From NCBI GenBank assembly GCA_035550215.1, contig DASZPM010000019.1, forward strand, positions 51,129 to 115,128: DNA of 64,000 bases, given 5' to 3'. The DNA is from JABDFW01 sp035550215. Lineage in GTDB: Bacteria > Bacteroidota > Bacteroidia > Chitinophagales > Chitinophagaceae. The translations under genes were made by a program, and so were the position numbers. Shown here piece by piece: positions 61,618 to 64,000 of the stretch (the stretch's first letter is position 1; the number at the start of each line of letters is the position of its first letter). The notes beneath the pieces are model-generated. The model did no database searches. It was not told the origin of the DNA and saw nothing but the letters and a program-made list of their open reading frames with translations.

Positions 61618-62625
61618 TTATTTTTGAACCATTAATACCTGGAAACTGCCGGGTACCATTGGCGGCCTGCCACCTGAAGCAGGGGCTGCGCCAAAATCGG
61701 CGGTAGGTAAATATATCGCGTGCGTTGCAGCATCAACCGTAACTGTTCTCGCGCCTCTTTTGGTAGGCACGTTATCCAGCAAATTAAACTTATCTGCAGA
61801 TGCTTCTTCCACTACCGATAATACGCCTTCCCCGCACGAAGCAAACACCAGCTTACGGTCTGCATCAAACCCAACACCATCACAACCATCGCCAATGGCC
61901 ACGTTGGCTACAATAGCGCCGGTTTCAGCATTTACTACAATCAGCATTTTGTCGCAGCCGGCAAACAGGCGGTGGGTCTTCCTGTCAATGGCAAGCCCCG
62001 TAGGCCCTTCACCGGGTGCTATTGACCAGCGGGCTTTTACTTCTTTGGTTTTTATATCCACTACCGCTATCTCGCTTTTATCTTCAATGTTTACATATAT
62101 TTTTCCTTCACCATCGCTAACGGCTGTTTCAGGTTTGCCACCCACCGGTATGGTGGTTACTACCTCGCCTTTAACGGGGTCAATCACACTCAAATCGTTA
62201 CTGCGGCCATTACAGGTAATTACCATTTTTGAGTAATCATCGTACATAATAGCATCAGGGTTTTGGCCTGTTGCTATTTGGCCCGTTACCGCCCCTGTTT
62301 TCAAATCAAAAACGGTTACATCATTCAGCCTGCCGTTGCTGGTATAACCCCTGCCGATAGCATGCACAAACGCAATACCGTGCACGCCGGTAGTATTTGG
62401 AATAACACCCAAAGAGTCGCCCGTTACTTTATTGAGTATATTAACCTGTGTGCCGTGTGAAACATACAGCTTATTGCTCATAGGGTCTGCGGCAATATAA
62501 TCCCACCCGCCGCTGCTGGCAATATGAAATGTTTTTACTACTTTATAACCGCTCGCGCCCTGCGAAAAGGCGCTTATTGCACAGGCAAAAACAATTACAA
62601 CGGACAAAAAGATAGATTTTTTCAT
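61618..62625 (-). CDS. YncE-like secreted beta-propeller protein
   Basis: 335 residues from the ATG at 62625, giving a signal peptide ending in AFSQG. The rest is a seven-bladed propeller made of YVTN-like repeats (DYIAADPMSNKLYVSHG, VTGQIATGQNPDAIMYDDYSKMV, EVVTTIPVGGKPETAVSDGEGKIYVN, PTGLAIDRKTHRLFAGC). E. coli YncE is periplasmic and binds DNA weakly; here the ligand is unknown. The last blade ends in GRPPMVPGSFQVLMVQ. Confidence 0.87.
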   Translation of the reverse strand: MKKSIFLSVVIVFACAISAFSQGASGYKVVKTFHIASSGGWDYIAADPMSNKLYVSHGTQVNILNKVTGDSLGVIPNTTGVHGIAFVHAIGRGYTSNGRLNDVTVFDLKTGAVTGQIATGQNPDAIMYDDYSKMVITCNGRSNDLSVIDPVKGEVVTTIPVGGKPETAVSDGEGKIYVNIEDKSEIAVVDIKTKEVKARWSIAPGEGPTGLAIDRKTHRLFAGCDKMLIVVNAETGAIVANVAIGDGCDGVGFDADRKLVFASCGEGVLSVVEEASADKFNLLDNVPTKRGARTVTVDAATHAIYLPTADFGAAPASGGRPPMVPGSFQVLMVQK

Positions 62626-62837
62626 GGCGAATATTTTGAAATGTGGCGTAAGATAACAGTACATTTTGTAGACTTTCTGAAGAATGAACTTACACAATTG
62701 CCCTCTCCTCCCTCCTTTCAGCTAACCAAAAGAATACCAAATATTTTCTGCCGTATAATACAGTGTTTTTAACGAAAGGTGTTGTTAAGCGGTCGGGTAT
62801 GGCACCACCTTTGTAAAAACCTATTAAAAGTTTAGCC

Positions 62838-63074
62838 ATGAAGAATTTTGTGATTGCCACTGCAATAACGCTGCTTGCAGCCGGGTTTACCGCCTGCGGC
62901 AACAGCGGAAGAAGTGACGGGGCCATAAAAGTTGACAGTGTTGTAAACCCGGCTGATAATACCAATGCCGTAACATCTGACAGTACGCGGCCGCCCAACG
63001 CACCGGCGCTGGATACTGTGGCAGGGGGAAAATCTACCTCGTCGGGCATACCGGATTCAGGCAGCAAAAGATAA
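62838..63074 (+). CDS. small lipoprotein
   Basis: 78 residues. Leader ending in FTACGN, a lipobox, so lipidated; the mature part is a short Ser/Asp/Pro/Gly-rich, probably disordered segment. No family recognised. It sits alone between divergent and convergent neighbours; the 212-base gap upstream holds no other gene. Confidence 0.55.
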   Translation: MKNFVIATAITLLAAGFTACGNSGRSDGAIKVDSVVNPADNTNAVTSDSTRPPNAPALDTVAGGKSTSSGIPDSGSKR

Positions 63075-63113
63075 ATACCGTATTGATTTTATTTTAGTTT
63101 GAGGGGATAAACG

Positions 63114-63142
63114 AAAAAACCCCCTGTGGAAACAGGAGGTTT
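63114..63142 (-). terminator. intrinsic terminator of the T9SS protein gene
   Basis: AACC and CCTGT pair with ACAGG and GGTT around a mismatch and a four-base loop, with the A-run on the left forming the U tract on the minus strand. 36 bases past the stop codon. Confidence 0.7.
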
Positions 63143-63177
63143 ATCCCTAAAATAATTCAATTAAAACTTGAATTATG

Positions 63178-64000
63178 TCAATTCTTAATAATCTTCTGGC
63201 TTGACTGCGCTTTTCCGTCTGATGATATCATGTTAATGAAATAGCTGCCTTTAGCCAATGATGTTATATCGATGCTCAATTTATTTTCACCCTGTGAAAC
63301 GTTGAATACTTTCCTCACCATCGCCCTGCCGTATATATCGTTTATTACCACGGTAACCGGTTTTGTTTCAGAAGAAACTACGCTTAAGTTAACCTGGTTG
63401 GCAACGGGGTTTGGATAAACTGTAGCCTGCAAAAAGCCTAATGTGCCCTGTTTAACCAAAATAACAACGCGGGAGAACATAAACCTGCCGTCTTTATCAA
63501 GCTGTTTCAGCCTGTAGTAAAAAGTGCTGGCAGAAGCTTTGTGGTCAACATACGTATAGTTAAGCTCTGTTGTGCTGTTACCATTTGGCGCTGCTGAAGG
63601 CACAAACGTAAGCGTTGTATAGTCAATACCGTTCATGCTGCGCTGCAGTTCAAAGCCACTGTTGTTAACCTCTGTTTTTGTTTGCCACAATAATATGTTA
63701 TCGCCTTTAGCGCTGTTACCGGTGAATGAAGTAAGCGTAACAGGCAAGCTTTCATCGTTAAAGTCGTAGTTAGACAATGCGATTGAGTTGGCTGTGGGCC
63801 TGTAGTCAGGGTTGGTAAAATCGTAAGGTTTAACAAGTATGTTGCCTGTACCGTTTACCGAATCGTTGTGGTATGCTGCATTAAAAAACACTGCACGGCT
63901 GTTGGCATCTTCCGCTACCCTGAACGTGGGCGCTGAACCAGGCTGCGCTACTATGTTGTGCCTGTATTTTAATAAACCTGCATTGGCATTGGCAAAGCAC
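63178..64000 (-). CDS. T9SS type A-sorted surface protein (partial, runs off window)
   Basis: The frame is open to the right edge (274 codons seen), so the N-terminus is missing. The last 80 residues are the type IX secretion type A C-terminal domain: VYPNPVANQVNLSV, VVINDIYGRAMVRKV, NKLSIDITSLAKGSYFINMIS, with a basic KIIKN tail. Before it comes FTGNSAKGDNILLWQTKTEVNNSGFELQRS, a fibronectin-like segment often found before that domain. The product is exported and attached to the surface by the type IX system. The enzyme or adhesin part is outside the window. Confidence 0.85.
   Translation of the reverse strand, partial: CFANANAGLLKYRHNIVAQPGSAPTFRVAEDANSRAVFFNAAYHNDSVNGTGNILVKPYDFTNPDYRPTANSIALSNYDFNDESLPVTLTSFTGNSAKGDNILLWQTKTEVNNSGFELQRSMNGIDYTTLTFVPSAAPNGNSTTELNYTYVDHKASASTFYYRLKQLDKDGRFMFSRVVILVKQGTLGFLQATVYPNPVANQVNLSVVSSETKPVTVVINDIYGRAMVRKVFNVSQGENKLSIDITSLAKGSYFINMISSDGKAQSSQKIIKN

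Noticed and set aside
1..64000. tRNA genes, CRISPR arrays, intact insertion sequences or phage genes
   Set aside because: Looked for T-loop sequences, regularly spaced repeats and transposase motifs in the gaps; none was convincing.

Overview
The window looks like a chromosomal segment from a Bacteroidota bacterium, most likely of the Chitinophagaceae type. Several things point there: TAnnTTTG-type promoter -7 boxes with no clear Shine-Dalgarno sequences, type IX secretion sorting domains (types A and B), DUF4249, LruC, DUF4142 and DUF4382 lipoproteins, a Porin_10-type porin, LytTR two-component genes, and an exosortase X locus. No tRNA, rRNA, CRISPR array, intact insertion sequence or phage gene was found. 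Most of the DNA is ordinary core genome.

Layout. 0-13 kb: a DUF4249 pair cut by the left edge, fmt, a triple-LysM secreted protein, an RsmF-like rRNA methyltransferase, a three-gene proton-translocating transhydrogenase (pntAA-pntAB-pntB), an O-methyltransferase-like gene, folA and thyA, and proline dehydrogenase. 13-16 kb: a secreted SH3-like protein, a candidate structured small RNA on the minus strand, then a compact exosortase locus (tiny PID-CTERM substrate, exosortase X, XrtX-associated membrane protein) facing an HELGH membrane metalloprotease. 16-31 kb: M1 aminopeptidase, porin, purine nucleoside phosphorylase, a type B T9SS-secreted adhesin, esterase, sucC, an AraC regulator, a nitrilase-family amidase, a large LruC lipoprotein and lspA. 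31-45 kb: Lrp regulator divergent from ahcY, a LOG-family hydrolase, an acidic protein, DUF4142, a Tat-exported Nif3-like protein, GNAT, a PMT-like glycosyltransferase, tag, a serine hydrolase with an M20 amidohydrolase, and an AsmA-like protein.

45-64 kb: a ROK regulator, a LytTR/histidine kinase pair divergent from a TonB-receptor-like barrel, then about 1.5 kb of gene-free DNA packed with dispersed repeats. After that come a cysteine-rich exported protein pair, a DUF4382 lipoprotein, a frameshifted secreted protein, another repeat copy, a small outer-membrane barrel, a 1120-residue FG-GAP/ASPIC-UnbV lipoprotein, a sigma factor with a membrane partner, a YncE-like propeller and a T9SS type A protein cut by the right edge.

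The locus that most rewards attention is the exosortase group at 14.07-15.35 kb: three genes in one direction form a self-contained export, cleavage and anchoring module whose only local substrate is a 23-residue Gly/Asn/His segment between a signal peptide and a sorting tail. Next are the two interleaved repeat families (A, about 242 bp; B, about 340 bp) and the candidate small RNA just upstream of the exosortase locus.
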